DNA of 64,000 nt from Epiperipatus broadwayi (Eukaryota; Onychophora; Udeonychophora; Euonychophora; Peripatidae), in contig JAQFVV010000502.1 of assembly GCA_028023455.1 (NCBI GenBank), forward strand, positions 308,001 through 372,000. Direction: 5' to 3'. Shown here piece after piece: positions 52,881-63,737 of this stretch (position 1 is its first letter; each line of letters begins with the position of its first letter). Under the pieces are notes generated by a model, which saw only the letters and a list, made by a program, of their open reading frames with translations, made no database searches and had not been told where the DNA came from. A program made the position numbers and the translations under genes.

Positions 52881-53499
52881 TGAAATGAAAACAACAACAT
52901 AAAAATCAAATCTCCGCTATCAAAATTGTTTACAATAATTAAAATAAAAGCAACAGGAATGCAATTAGCTAGCCAGCTTGTTTTTAAATCAAATGAATTT
53001 AAAAACAGGCGGTATAAGAATTATTCTAAAATAAATCGATAAACATTAAAAAAAAAAAAAAATCCGTTTTACATATAAATGCGTGTATATTTTGACATAT
53101 GCATTCTGTTTAAATAATAATGAAATTTAAACCTGACGTTTAATGAAACTTAAAAGCTTAGTAAATTTATTTTTTTCGATAACGCAATTGAATCGGATTT
53201 CAATCAGGTTCAATATATATAACTTTTTGTGGTTATTGTAATGAAGCTTTAAAACTAAGGCATACACAAAATTTAATTGGATTTTAGGTGATGTGCTAAG
53301 AAAAAAAGTTTGGAATTTAATTAAATTAAGAGTGATTTATTTGAAAAAGATGGATAATGTTGAGTTGTGAATTTAGGGAAGCATGTGTTTCTCATTCTTC
53401 ATTATAAAAAGAATTTTTTTTCATATAAAGAGGTTTGGAAAATGGTAGAAAAACCATAAATTGAAATACAGAGCAATGGAATTGGAAAAATAAGAAAAT

Positions 53500-53697
53500 A
53501 TGGAGTGCATTTGTATATCACAATGCATGTATAATGATCAGAAGGAAGCTAGGTGTGCTTTGGTAGAGTGTTCAGTATGTGATAAGGTTTTCCATCTGAA
53601 GTGCATAAATAAGACTAGGAAGGATATAAAAGATGTGTGGTTGTGTAGATCATGTATAAATGTGATCATAGAGGTAAAAAAATGTGTTAAGTTTAGA
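53500..53697 (+). pseudogene. LINE ORF1 fragment: PHD-type zinc finger
   Basis: This 66-codon frame holds a C4HC3 PHD finger: an N-terminal CIC/CISQC cysteine group, then ECSVCDKVFHLKC (C-x2-C-x4-H-x2-C), then WLCRSC. PHD fingers followed by an esterase are known from ORF1 of CR1-group LINEs. Here the frame stops soon after the finger. The continuing sequence codes for charged Lys/Glu-rich peptides with frame breaks, then the esterase-like piece at 54288. It is therefore read as the start of a degraded LINE (about 53500-56560) and not as a host PHD gene. Confidence 0.72.
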
Positions 53698-54287
53698 TAG
53701 TTTAAAGAGAAAGTCAAGAGAAATTGAGGAAAATATAGATAAGGATGATAGAATAGAGTATATGTTTAGTAGAATGACAAAAGATATAGATGACAAAATA
53801 AGTAGTGCAATGTAGATAGTTAACCAAAGAATAAATAAGATAGAGGAAGAGGTAAAAGATGTAGAAGTAAAATTAAAAGCATTAGATATGAAGAGCTAGT
53901 AAATCAAGAAATTAATGAATGGAAACACTGAGGTAGGTGTAGATAAAGAAGTTTACAAGGTTGGAAGAATTATTGCAGATAAAATAGGGAAAGTAAACTA
54001 TGAGACAGTCTTGATAGAGGACTTGCTAATTAAAGGATATGGAGATATAATCGCAAGGGAAAATAGATATGCAAGAATATGTTCTGTCTGGAGCTAGAAT
54101 TAATAATATTACAGATAAGGTAAATAAACATGGGATTAGAGATGTTTGTGTTATTATGGAAGCAAATAATTTGTCAGAGTCATTGGAGAGAGTAATGTAT
54201 GAGTACAAAGAATTGATTAGTAGTTTGAGTATGGTTAAAGAAATAGTATGAGTTGTTGGATTATTATCAAGATTTGACAATAGATAT

Positions 54288-54494
54288 ATGTTAGATAGGG
54301 CATGTTCTATAAATGAGGGATTAGAAAAACTATGTGATAGAAATAATGTTATGTTTGTGGATGTGTGGGATATTTTTATTAGTAAGGGTGAGTTATACAG
54401 AAAGGAAGAATTACATTTAGTAAAGGAAGAAAGTGAAGCATTAGGGGGTTTGATTTATGAAAAATATAGTTTGGGAAACTTATTAAGGGAGTAG
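54288..54494 (+). pseudogene. LINE ORF1 fragment: SGNH-esterase-like C terminus
   Basis: The 68-codon frame reads 'NNVMFVDVWDIF', 'KGELYRKEELHLVKEESEAL' and 'GLIYEKYSLG'. In SGNH esterases of LINE ORF1 proteins the C-terminal block is 'F.D.W..F......Y..DGlHLn..G...L'. The sequence fits this with the catalytic Asp position of 'DG.H' degraded to 'EE.H' (the histidine is kept). The preceding frames at 53915-54280 carry weaker parts of the same ORF, disrupted by frameshifts. Together with the PHD finger upstream this supports a CR1-type ORF1. Confidence 0.6.
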
Positions 54495-54699
54495 GGTTTT
54501 TAAATTACAGTATTAACAAAAAGTTAAGAATGATTGGAATGTAAGAAGTAAACAAAAGGTAATTTATATAAATGTAAAAGTGGAAAAGTAATGGATCTGT
54601 AAAACTAATGATTACCAAACTAATTACAAATAGAATAGAGAAGGAGTCAAAAGAATTTATAAAATGAAAGAAAAAGGAATTGTAAAAATATGATATTTT

Positions 54700-56560
54700 A
54701 ATGTGTAAGATGGCAGGAGACTAGAAAAGTGATTGGAATTAAACAGAGTTAAAAATTAAGGTATTAACAGTAGTGGAAACACATTTAAGAGAAGAAGAAC
54801 CTACACAGTAAAATTTGATATGGTAGAGTATAAATAGAAAAGAAAAAAGGGGTAGTGGTGTAGAAGTTATCTCAAAAAAATATTTAAATACTGTAAAGTG
54901 TCAAAAACATTTATGATTTGAGATAAAGTTAGGAAAACAAGAATGGGTGGTGGCTGTAGTGTATATAGCCACTGGAGATAGTCAAACTGTAATGGAGTAG
55001 AACAACAGTATACATGAATGCTTATATAACAATATACAGAGTTTCAAAAAAGGAGAAGAAAATAATGAGTATAGGAAATATGAATTGGTGATTTGGATAA
55101 AAAAAAAATTGTAAGAGTGTGAATTTGAGTATTGAAAATTTATCAAATATTTATGTGAGGCAATACACGTGGTTGAGAAATAATATATTTCACACAATAG
55201 ATTATATATTAGTAGAGAAAGAGGAAATGAATTAAAATGTTTGATAATAAAGAGAGAGTATGTAATAGTGATCATAGTTTTTTTATAATAGCAACGGCTA
55301 GTAATATGGTGGAAAATAATAATATAAGTAGAAATGAGAGTGAATTATAAGAATAAGTTAGAAGAATATAAAATAAAAGTAGAAGAAATTATGGAAATGT
55401 TTATTGGGAATGAATATAAGGATTGATATGGTGAAGTTAAAGAGTGATAAATAGGTTTTTATGCAAGATTATTCAGAAAAAACAAAAATAATAGAAAAAT
55501 GAACAGTAGTAAAAGTAAAAAGAGAGGGAAAGGGCATGCATGGAACGTAAATGTGCTATTAAGAGCAAAGAAAATGAAAAAGATGTTGCTATTAAATGGG
55601 AAAACTATTTAAATAAAAAGATATTGGCTAAAATAGATCATTATAAAGAGTGAATGAAATTAAATAGTAAATTACTAGAAGATAATAAAAGTGGAAGAGA
55701 TGGGAGTAAAAAAGTTTAGAAATATATTAAAAGAAGGAATGTAGGGAGGAGAGAAATAGTATTAATGAATGATGAGGTGAAAGTATATAATGGATAGAGA
55801 AAAAATGTTAGATCTGAAAGACTTTAAGAATAATAAAAGCATATAGTGATGGAATAGTGATGGAAATGTTAGTTTTACAAAAATGAATTGAATGAGGTAG
55901 GGATGAAATTGAAAGGTGGAAAGACAAGAGGTTTAGAAGGATGGGCAGCAGTGATGGTGATGAATTTTGGAAATAAGCTAAATTAAATCTGTTATCATGT
56001 TTTAATAAGATGAAACAAGATAATTTCCAGAAAGTTGGAATAATACAAAATTGAGGCTATTATTTAATGTAAAGACTAAGAATCATAGAAAGATAAATAA
56101 TTATAGACTGGTAGTGGTAATATTAGTGTTGCATAAAAAATTTTCATATATCGTGGGTGAAAGGGTGGCAAAATAGATGGAAGAAAATAATATAGGCTTA
56201 TAGGAGATAGTTTAATTGTAGTCATACAATTTATGGATATGGGTAGGAATACAGGTAGGCAGTCATATATGATACTTTTATATAAATAGAGAAAGCATAT
56301 GATAGAGTAAATAGAAATATGGGTAAGTTTAGTAGATTTAGGAATGAATGGAACTTTAGTGGATCTTATTAAGAGATTGAATCAGAGTTAAAAAATGGGA
56401 TTGGATTAAGGAAAGGATGCCCTATGTCACCCCTTTTTTATTTTTTGTTATATTTAAGAAAAATGAATAGGGCAATAGAAAGATTTGAAACAGAGGTTGA
56501 GATACCATTAGTAGATGGCAAGAGAGATTCAAGTATTTTATTTGCTGATATTTTTAATGC
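54700..56560 (+). pseudogene. LINE ORF2 remnant: endonuclease and reverse transcriptase
   Basis: Broken frames follow LINE ORF2 order. The endonuclease part has 'VLTVVETHLREEEP', 'RGSGVEVISKK', 'GKQEWVVAVVYIATGD' and 'HTIDYILVEKEE' near 55190-55220. The RT part has 'EKAYDRVNR' (about 56290), GLRKGCPMSPLFF (about 56400-56440) and 'SILFAD' at about 56532-56549. The sequence breaks off here at the catalytic FADD block, where the Gypsy fragment on the other strand begins. Stops and frameshifts are frequent. The plus strand is very poor in C: 55741-55800 has 0 C and about 20 G. Confidence 0.8.
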
Positions 56561-56639
56561 ACAGAAAATAGGAATGATATGGAAGCTATGCTGAAGAACT
56601 TCAGGGGTAAATGTTTCTATTTTTTGACTCGGCTGTTTG

Positions 56640-57378
56640 TCTTTTCAATTTCAGACATGCCGCCTTTATATGTCCGACTCACTTGCAAAACATGCATGTT
56701 GCTTTGTGGTACAGGAATTCTATATGCATGTGCATGTTCTCATTGCAACTATAACAAAGCCATGGGATATTTGATACTGAGTTCTCTGAGCTGACTGGAT
56801 ATTTGGGTGACTCAGTGTTATGCTCAATTTTTTGCACTTCATACTTAGTATTTTTAATGTGGTACCTTGACTAGCTACTGTCTCTGCTAGTCCTACCTGA
56901 GCTACCACTGTCTCAAAATCTAGGTCCAGATTCATCAACAATTTCAGTCTCAAATTTTGATCGTTTATGCCACAAATAAAATAATCATTAAATGTTTCAT
57001 TCATAAGGTATTTGAAACAGCACTTCAATGCTAATGTATGGATTCATGTTGCAAATTCTCTAACTGTTTCACCCTGTTCTTTTATGCTGAGATTAAAATG
57101 GTATCTGCATTATTGTTAAGAGTTTAGGGGGAAAATACTCTGTGAGAATTGTCAACACTCTGTCAAAATCCAGCTCATCTGGGGTTACAGCCGTAGATTG
57201 AGACTTGAGTATATCATACATCTGCGGACCTGTAATAGTCATTAGTGTGGATAACTTTACCTAAAGTTTTTTTTATCTGGTTAGCCTGTAGGTAAAAGAT
57301 CATATGCTGTTTGTAATTGGGCCAGATCTCAGGTTGAGCTAGATCAAAAGATTCTATAGAGCTGATTGCTTTAGCCAT
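56640..57378 (-). pseudogene. Ty3/Gypsy-like gag with degraded zinc knuckles
   Basis: The minus strand begins MAKAISSIESFDLAQPEIWP (ATG at 57376-57378) and continues 'MIFYLQANQIKK', 'TPDELDFDRVLTILTEYFSP', then 'FNDYFICGINDQNLRLKLL' with 'FETVVAQVGLAE', and finally a zinc-knuckle region CYSCNENMH ... CMFCK-stop-VGHIKAAC (C-x2-C-x4-H-x4-C). This is the order of Gag in Ty3/Gypsy elements: N-terminal capsid-like part, then CCHC nucleocapsid. At least two frameshifts and one stop break it. Protease and polymerase are missing; the fragment ends in the LINE remnant at about 56570. Confidence 0.8.
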
Positions 57379-57556
57379 CTTTATTTATGCAAGTCACTGC
57401 TCATAATTATTTTGGACTACTGTTGTAATTATTTAAAATTGCTTTTTATTTTTATTTTTCTGAGTAACCACTCATAATTATTTTTGATTTACAGTTATGT
57501 TATTATAAGTAATTCAATGAAGCTTTTTAACCACTAGGGTGAGCTTTTGTTGCTTT

Positions 57557-57574
57557 ATTCTGTCAATTGCACCA
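57557..57574 (-). other. candidate Gypsy primer-binding site
   Basis: The minus strand reads TGGTGCAATTGACAGAAT, beginning 'TGG' and matching 12 of 18 bases of the tRNA-Ser type PBS known from insect Gypsy elements (TGGCGCAGTCGGTAGGAT), as I recall it. All differences are transitions. It lies about 180 bases upstream of the gag start codon, where a PBS belongs. Confidence 0.4.
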
Positions 57575-57580
57575 GATCTT

Positions 57581-57702
57581 TGTGTTTAGTTAGGCTTAGA
57601 GGTTCAGTTCCAAACCAACAGACACAAAAAAAACTACTCAACAATTAATATGTACAATTTATTAGTACAAAGATATACACTATTGTTAGTTAAACAATTA
57701 TA

Positions 57703-57765
<63 letters not shown>

Positions 57766-58035
57766 TTTATACAAGTTAATATTGAGGTAGTCATACTGAG
57801 TATAGAACTCACTTCCAGCTTAATGATTAGTCTAGCTCATGAGCTCTAGTAAGACTCTTCCAGCTATGTATTTAGCTTGCTTTGAGTTGAGTATGGACGT
57901 AGCAGTTTCCAGTCCATAAGTGGACTTATCTCACTGCATGGACATCATGATAATGAGTAGAGAGACTAACCTTGCTGATAGCAGAAGGTTTATTGGAGAG
58001 CATGTTCAGTCATTCAGGTTGACAGAAGTAATTGC
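57581..58035 (-). repeat. probable Gypsy LTR or leader remnant
   Basis: This lies upstream of the gag and candidate PBS on the minus strand. It includes an AT microsatellite at 57701-57763 and non-coding sequence. A terminal CA dinucleotide (minus strand) at 57581-57582 could end the LTR just before the PBS. The 5' end could not be fixed because a SINE-like repeat (58036-58310) adjoins it. No second LTR is present. Confidence 0.4.
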
Positions 58036-58310
58036 TTTCTGCCTTGCCTCCAAAAGGCTAACTATTTAATGGCAGATTCTCTACCTTAATGAAAACGTGC
58101 AGATTTCGTATTCAAATCCCAGTGAAGGATTTATTCCCTTTGGATAGCACCTGAGTGCTAGCCAATCATGTAAGGAATCTGAAATACTCCACTACTAAAG
58201 GCAAGTGCAGATATGACAAATATTTAGCTTTATTACTGCCTAACTTGTTTTCAACATATTTTTACTATATCACATTCCTGGCTTATAGTGATGTGTTTAA
58301 AGGTTTTTTT
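58036..58310 (+). repeat. SINE-like repeat, full copy
   Basis: A tRNA-like head (GGCTAACTATTTAATGGCAG ... B-box-like GTATTCAAATCCCAG at about 58111) is followed by an unrelated body and a tail that includes TGCCTAACTTGTTTTCAACA, TTTTTACTATATCA and GGCTTATAGTGATGTG. The body and tail (from about 58226) recur on the opposite strand at 60700-60815. Recurrence shows it is an independent dispersed repeat and not simply the LTR. Confidence 0.55.
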
Positions 58311-58439
58311 TATATGAATGTTTAATTAATTGTTCACGTATTCAATTTTAATTTAATATTTTATATAGATTTAAATAACCCATTTCTTTGAAATGATTAT
58401 ACTTGTTTTTTTCTTGTTAATAGAAAAATATGTAGGAAT

Positions 58440-60660
58440 TTGACAAGAGAACAAGAAAGAAGAATATTTTTGTATGTTTGCAATTAAAGATCTTTCAAAA
58501 AGCTGTATATCAACACAAAACCATTTTGCAAAAACTATAGATAGTTTTATTAGAATCGATAATAAGAGGTGTGAATAGATCGACTAAAGCAGCCATAAAG
58601 CGAATTAAAATAATGAATAAGAAATATGAGGTAGGGAAATTAAAAATAAGTATATACCTATGGCACTAAAATCAAAAGGCAAATATTATAAGAATATGCT
58701 ATTTTTAGTGTTGAAACCAAGGCAAAAAAAATGGAATGCATTAAACAAGACAATTGGATCAACTTAACTAATGAACAGATATCAGAAAGAATCAGTAGCA
58801 TATTAAATAATCGATCATGATTTGTGGGGAGGAGATGGGAAAATGCTAAAATCAAAACAGTGACATATAGAAACCAAGTTTGAACATGTTTAAAAGGTCA
58901 TGGTCAAATTATTGAGAAGACAGCTAGGATAGTGAATTTTTTACCAAAAAAAAACCTAAATATAAAGTGTATGTTAATGTAAAAGACAGTAAAACATTTA
59001 TAGAAAGTCACAATATAATATGCATGAAGGAATATACATGAAACCATATGGTGTTGATGAAAAAGGATGAGTACCAAATAAAACTTGATTTACAAATTTA
59101 AGATCTTAAATTCAAAGAAGTAGCAGCATATAATGTTAAAACATTAAAGACAAATTTATTTTAGTCATTCTTAGAAAACACTGCAAAAAGGCATTTACAA
59201 AAGTAAAATGTTTCAAAATGTATCCCTCCACTGTAAATGCCCCAAGAATTTTTGTGAATATAAAGCTGCCTAATGAAGACTTCCCACTGAGGTTGATTAT
59301 TGATCTTGGTGATTCATATTCTTAGCACTGAGGTTGATTATTGATCTTGGTGATTCATATTCTTAGAAAATGGCCAAAGCTATTGCTGTATGGATGACTG
59401 AAGAATTGGGATTTGGAAAATACTCAATTAAATCATTGTACAAATTCATTAACCAAATAAAAGCAGAAAAATAGATGCTAGTAATAAAATTGTGTCACTC
59501 AATGTAAAAGAGTTATATAGCTCAGTGCCCAAAACAGAATCAATCAAGGTGATTAATATGACCATTCATAATACAGTTTTTGAAATGGATTGACAAAGAC
59601 CTCACAGTGGCAACAAATGGAAAATATTATAAAATGAATAATGGCTGGCTGATGGGGCTCCCCATCAGGAATATCATCAGTAGTTTATTTCTAACAAAAA
59701 TCAAAACATATATTATACCTAATCACAGTTATTTAAAGTTGTTTAATATATGCAAGATATATAGATAACACATTTATATATGCTACAGATACCCAGATAG
59801 ATAAAATACAATAGGAATTACTGAGCATCAACACTGTCATGGACCTTGGGGGAAAAAACAATATTAGAAGAATAAAGTTTTTACTTATGTACACAAATAA
59901 AGAGTGCATGCTAGACTACAGAACAATGATTAAACCCCTAAATATAAAAAAAGAAATTCACTGTAGTTCAATAATTCCAATGCCACATAAATATGCAGGA
60001 TTGAATGGTTTTTTACACAGAAATCATACACTATACAAATTGGAATACAAGAAAAAAAACATTGAGCAGTACACAAATGATGTCCAAAATATGGGATATA
60101 ATCATTAGAAAATCATAAATACCATAAAGAGATTCTATAAAAATATAAGAAATCCTCACCCCAACCAAGAAGTGGAACCTAAAACCTTGATAAGCCTACC
60201 TTATATTCCAAAGATCGCACACAAATTTAAAAATATATATGTAAAAAATAAATTTAATATAAGCTTTCAAACTGCTCCATCACTTAACCAATTAATCAAT
60301 AACTCTAAAGACACTATACCAAATGAATCGGCACATCAAGTGGTCTTTAGAATTGAAATGCAGCCAAACAGCTTGTAATGCTGCATATTAGGAGACGTTG
60401 AGGATCAATTTGTCAACAAGACTTGCCCACCACAGATATTTATGCAACAGAACTCTCAGAGACAAAGAACACATTTCAATATATACAGACTATGAGCAGA
60501 AAACTGGTCATAGATTACAGCTAACAAAAACAGAAATAGAGTACACGGAGAGAGAGAGAGAGAATAGAAAGTGGAAGATTAAAAAATCATATACAATAGC
60601 TGGTGATCATTTTCTATTAACCAAAGAAAACCAAGTGTACCTATTTTAAATAAATGGGCT
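58440..60660 (+). pseudogene. Penelope-like element (RT plus GIY-YIG), degenerate
   Basis: Many broken frames follow PLE order. RT: 'LPNEDFPLRLIIDLGDS' (about 59260-59310), 'KMAKAIAVWMTEELG', 'NVKELYSSVPKTESI' (about 59505-59545, the PLE version of RT motif A), 'YYKMNNGWLMGLPIRNIIS' (MG.P block, 59620-59680), then RYIDN near 59755 in place of the catalytic YADD/RYVDD. The linker includes LISLPYIPKIAHKF (about 60185). The C-terminal GIY-YIG part at 60398-60649 reads RINLSTRLAHHRYLCNR, 'YTDYEQKTGHRLQ' and 'KWKIKKSYTIAGD'. Stops are spread over the whole element, and one aspartate of the RT active site is lost. Telomere-associated and eukaryote-wide PLEs share this architecture. Confidence 0.85.
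59285..59366. repeat. 41-base tandem duplication inside the PLE
   Basis: Two identical copies of a 41-base unit beginning CACTGAGGTTGATTATTGAT and ending CATATTCTTAG lie back to back (59285-59325 and 59326-59366), within the RT frame. The length is not a multiple of three, so it also shifts the frame. The identity of the copies suggests a recent event compared with the surrounding decay. Confidence 0.95.
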
Positions 60661-60699
60661 ATAATTTTAAATTAAAATTGAATACATGAACAGTTAATT

Positions 60700-60815
60700 A
60701 AACATTGATATAAAGAACCATTTGATCACACTTCTATATGCCATGAATATGATATAGTAAAAATATATTGAAAGCATGGTAGACAGTAATAATGCTAAAT
60801 ATTTAAAAAACTACT
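60700..60815 (-). repeat. 3' part of the SINE-like repeat
   Basis: Read on the minus strand, AATATTTAGCATTATTACTG, TTTCAATATATTTTTACTAT, and CATGGCATATAG match the tail of the repeat at 58036-58310 with about one difference in six bases. The head with the B-box-like sequence is missing. Confidence 0.7.
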
Positions 60816-61017
60816 TTTTCTGTATGTATTTTACATTAGCTCAGAAAAGAAAAAAATTAGTAACAATTGAATTAATAATGATTATTAATCATTAAATGTT
60901 ATCATATCGTTGTAACCAGATATAAATTTTAAAATTAATTAAAGATTTATATATATATATTAAACACAACATGATATTGTTAATCCAACTCTTTCTATTT
61001 TTTCCTGTTATATATTA
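60816..61017. other. short gene-free AT-rich sequence
   Basis: Nothing recognised. Confidence 0.6.
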
Positions 61018-61724
61018 TATAGTCAAAATAATAGATCACATGACCCTATCTCTTAAGCTTGTAAGTTATAAACAGTGAGGATTGCCAATTCCTCTACAAG
61101 CTTTATGATAAATGCTTAGCCAGAGCCAGCACTTAAAACATCTCTGTCAGGAACCCCTCATCAAACCCCTGCTTTGGAACTCCTCAGAGAGGTGTCAGGG
61201 TAGGTTCAGACACTAGATCTAAAAATACCAACCCAAAGCCAAGCACTTATCTAAAAGTTATCTAATGAGTGGACAATCTGAAATTTTCAGACATCAACAT
61301 GTCTTCAAACCCAGATATCCAACTCAAATAGATATATGGGGCTGATAGCCCCATATAGCTATTTGAGTTGGATAACCCCATATAGCTATTTGAGTTGGAT
61401 ATCTGGGTTTGAAGACATGTTGATGTCTGAAAATTTCAGATTGTCCACTCAATAGATAACTTTTAGATAAGTGCTTGGCTTTGGGTTGGTATTTTTAGAT
61501 CTAGTGTCTGAACCTACCCTGACACCTCTCTGAGGAGTGCTAAAGCACGAAACCATGGTCAGGGGTTGGTGAGGGGGTTCCTGCTACAGATATTTTAAGT
61601 GCTGACTCTGGCTAAGTATTTATCATAAAGCTTGTAGAGGAATTGGAAATCCTCACTGTTTATAACTTACAAGCTTAAGAGATAGGGTCATGTGATCTAT
61701 GACTCTTATTTTGACTATTTATAG
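61018..61724. repeat. foldback element family B, full palindrome
   Basis: Arms of about 340 bases begin AGTCAAAATA and end TATTTTGACT, around a centre of GGGGCTGATAGCCCC near 61340-61355. The right arm contains a short direct duplication of CCCCATATAGCTATTTGAGT. The sequence has no coding capacity, in spite of occasional open frames. Half copies occur at 27377-27608 and 61790-62079, so this is a dispersed repeat family. Confidence 0.93.
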
Positions 61725-61789
61725 TCTCTTCCAAAAGTTTTGTGCAATTTTATATTGCTAAGACTACTAATATATGGTATGGATGAAGA

Positions 61790-62079
61790 TCTATCAGCCC
61801 CATATAGCTATTTGAGTTGGATAGTTGTGGGTTAAGACATGTAGATGTCTGAAAATGTCAGATTTTTCACTCAATAGATAACTTTTAGATAAGTTCTTGG
61901 CTTTGGGTTGATATTTTTAGATCTAGTGTCTGAACCTACCCTGACACCTCTCTGAGGAGTGCCAAAGCACAAAACCATGGTCAGGGATTTGGGGAGGGGT
62001 TTCTGACAGAGATATTTTAAGTGCTGGCTCTGGCAAAGCATTTTTGTAGAGGAATTGGCAATCCTCACTGTTTATATAT
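61790..62079 (-). repeat. half copy of foldback family B
   Basis: Matches the right arm of the neighbouring palindrome from AGCCCCATATAGCTATTTGA through TAGATCTAGTGTCTGAACCT to GGAATTGGCAATCCTCACTG. It lacks the terminal block with AGTCAAAATA and has a short internal deletion near 62040. The frame at 61871-62068 is a translation of this repeat. Confidence 0.9.
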
Positions 62080-63067
62080 TATATATGTTTAAAATTCATT
62101 TTTTATCAAAGTAATTTGAAACATATAAATAAAAATGTCTGAAAAAAGCAAATTTTCTCTTAGATGTATTATTCTGAGCTAGCGTTCTTCAGTTGGTCCA
62201 AATTACAATCTGTTGCATGTCTTCATTATTTGTGGCCTATTTATGAATATCAAAGTGGATGGTGATAGAGCTGTAATTTCAAAAAATACAGCACTTGTAG
62301 ATCAAGTTGTAATAATTTGATACTAATAAATGATGAATCAATAATGAAGACACATAAGAGATAATAATGTAGATCAATTAAAATGTTATGATTAGCCAGA
62401 AATGCATCTTGGGATTGCTTTTTTTAAAAAAAAAAAAAAGATCATAACCTAGCTAAAATGTGACTATTTCATTTATTAATTCATTTACATATATATCAAA
62501 ATAAATGTTTTAATTCCAAACATAAAAAATAATACTTTTATTTATTATATTTAAAATAGTAAATAATAAATATGTTTTATTACAATTTTACTAGGTATTA
62601 TTAAGAAATGTGCTAAGTGCAATAATATATAGAACTGGATTTAGAAGCCCAATTCTCTCATCATTTGTGCAAGATTAAACATAATGTTTTTTTAAAAAAT
62701 ATATATTCAACAATATAAATGAAACTGATATTTATATAGCATATTTCTTTTATATGTGTGTAAATGTTTGAACTTGAGAAAATATTAAAATTATTCTTAA
62801 TTATGATAATTGTATAGAAAACAATTTTATTTGCTAAAAATTTGGCCAATTATAATTCCTAAATTTTTCAGGATAATGTAATTGGATTTTTCCATATTTT
62901 TATCAATAAGTTTTAACTATGATGTAATCAAACCAAGAAGCGATTAAAAACAGGCAATGCAAACTGAAATCACACCATTTAGTAATAGCATATGCTTGAA
63001 TACTTTTAAAATCGAAGTAAATTTATGTGGATTTGTTTTTAGCTTATTATATTAGATTATGTAAGAA
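62080..63067. other. gene-free AT-rich sequence
   Basis: No gene, exon or repeat supported. An A-run of 13 lies near 62428. Confidence 0.6.
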
Positions 63068-63632
63068 TTAAAACAGGCAAAACTCTATACATATTGCCAC
63101 TCAGTGCAAGCCAGAGTAATCAATGGATGCCAGAAGGCTTGTGCATAAAATCACCATCTAGTGCTACTCATCCAATATCCCCAGACTAAGTTTCTGGCTT
63201 ATGGACTTCATCAGTGAGGAGTCTTGGATCTGAGAGCACTACACCTAGATCTTAGGATCTAATGCAAACTTCCAGCAGCCACCTTTTATCTCTACTTAAC
63301 TATAAAACTATGAGTCTTAAATTGAAAACATCTTAATATTTTCTGAGCTTGAATTGAAAATATTAAGATGTTTTCAATTTAAGACTCATAGTTTTGTAGT
63401 TAAATAGAGATAAAAGGTGGCTGCTGGAGGATTACGTTAGATCCTAAGATCTAGGTGCAGTGCTCTCAGATCCAAGATCCTCACTGATGAAGGCCATAAG
63501 CCAGAACCTTAGTCTGGGGATATTGGATGAATAGGCACTAGATGATGATTTTATGCACAAGCCTTCTGGCATCCATTCATTACTCTGGCTTGCATTGAGT
63601 GGCATATGTATAGAGAGTTTTTCCTGTTTTAA
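63068..63632. repeat. foldback element family A, full palindrome of 565 bases
   Basis: Arms of about 275 bases (63068-63344 and 63357-63632) are nearly identical. The ends read TTAAAACAGG and CCTGTTTTAA, and the loop is only 12 bases. Shared inner blocks are TTATCTCTACTTAACTATAA, AAGACTCATAGTTTT-type and GCAAGCCAGAGTAAT. Shorter or decayed relatives are at 3994-4690, 40763-40899 and 49740-50010. No transposase is encoded. Confidence 0.93.
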
Positions 63633-63737
63633 TAACAGTTATGAGCAAGCATAGGAAATGGTGATCATGTGATATTTATTATGTAAGAATTGTAAATCAG
63701 ATATGAAAACTGTACATATAGTAAATATTATTATTGA

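Noticed and set aside
53500-53697. host PHD-finger chromatin gene
   Set aside because: Followed by esterase, endonuclease and RT remnants in LINE order, so it is part of a retrotransposon.
58271-58276. TGTGAT (minus strand) as the exact 5' end of the Gypsy LTR
   Set aside because: Similarity to the repeat at 60700-60815 continues past this point, so it is inside a separate SINE-like repeat.
61871-62068. 65-codon minus-strand frame
   Set aside because: Translation of foldback family B; the same DNA recurs in arms and half copies without coding conservation.
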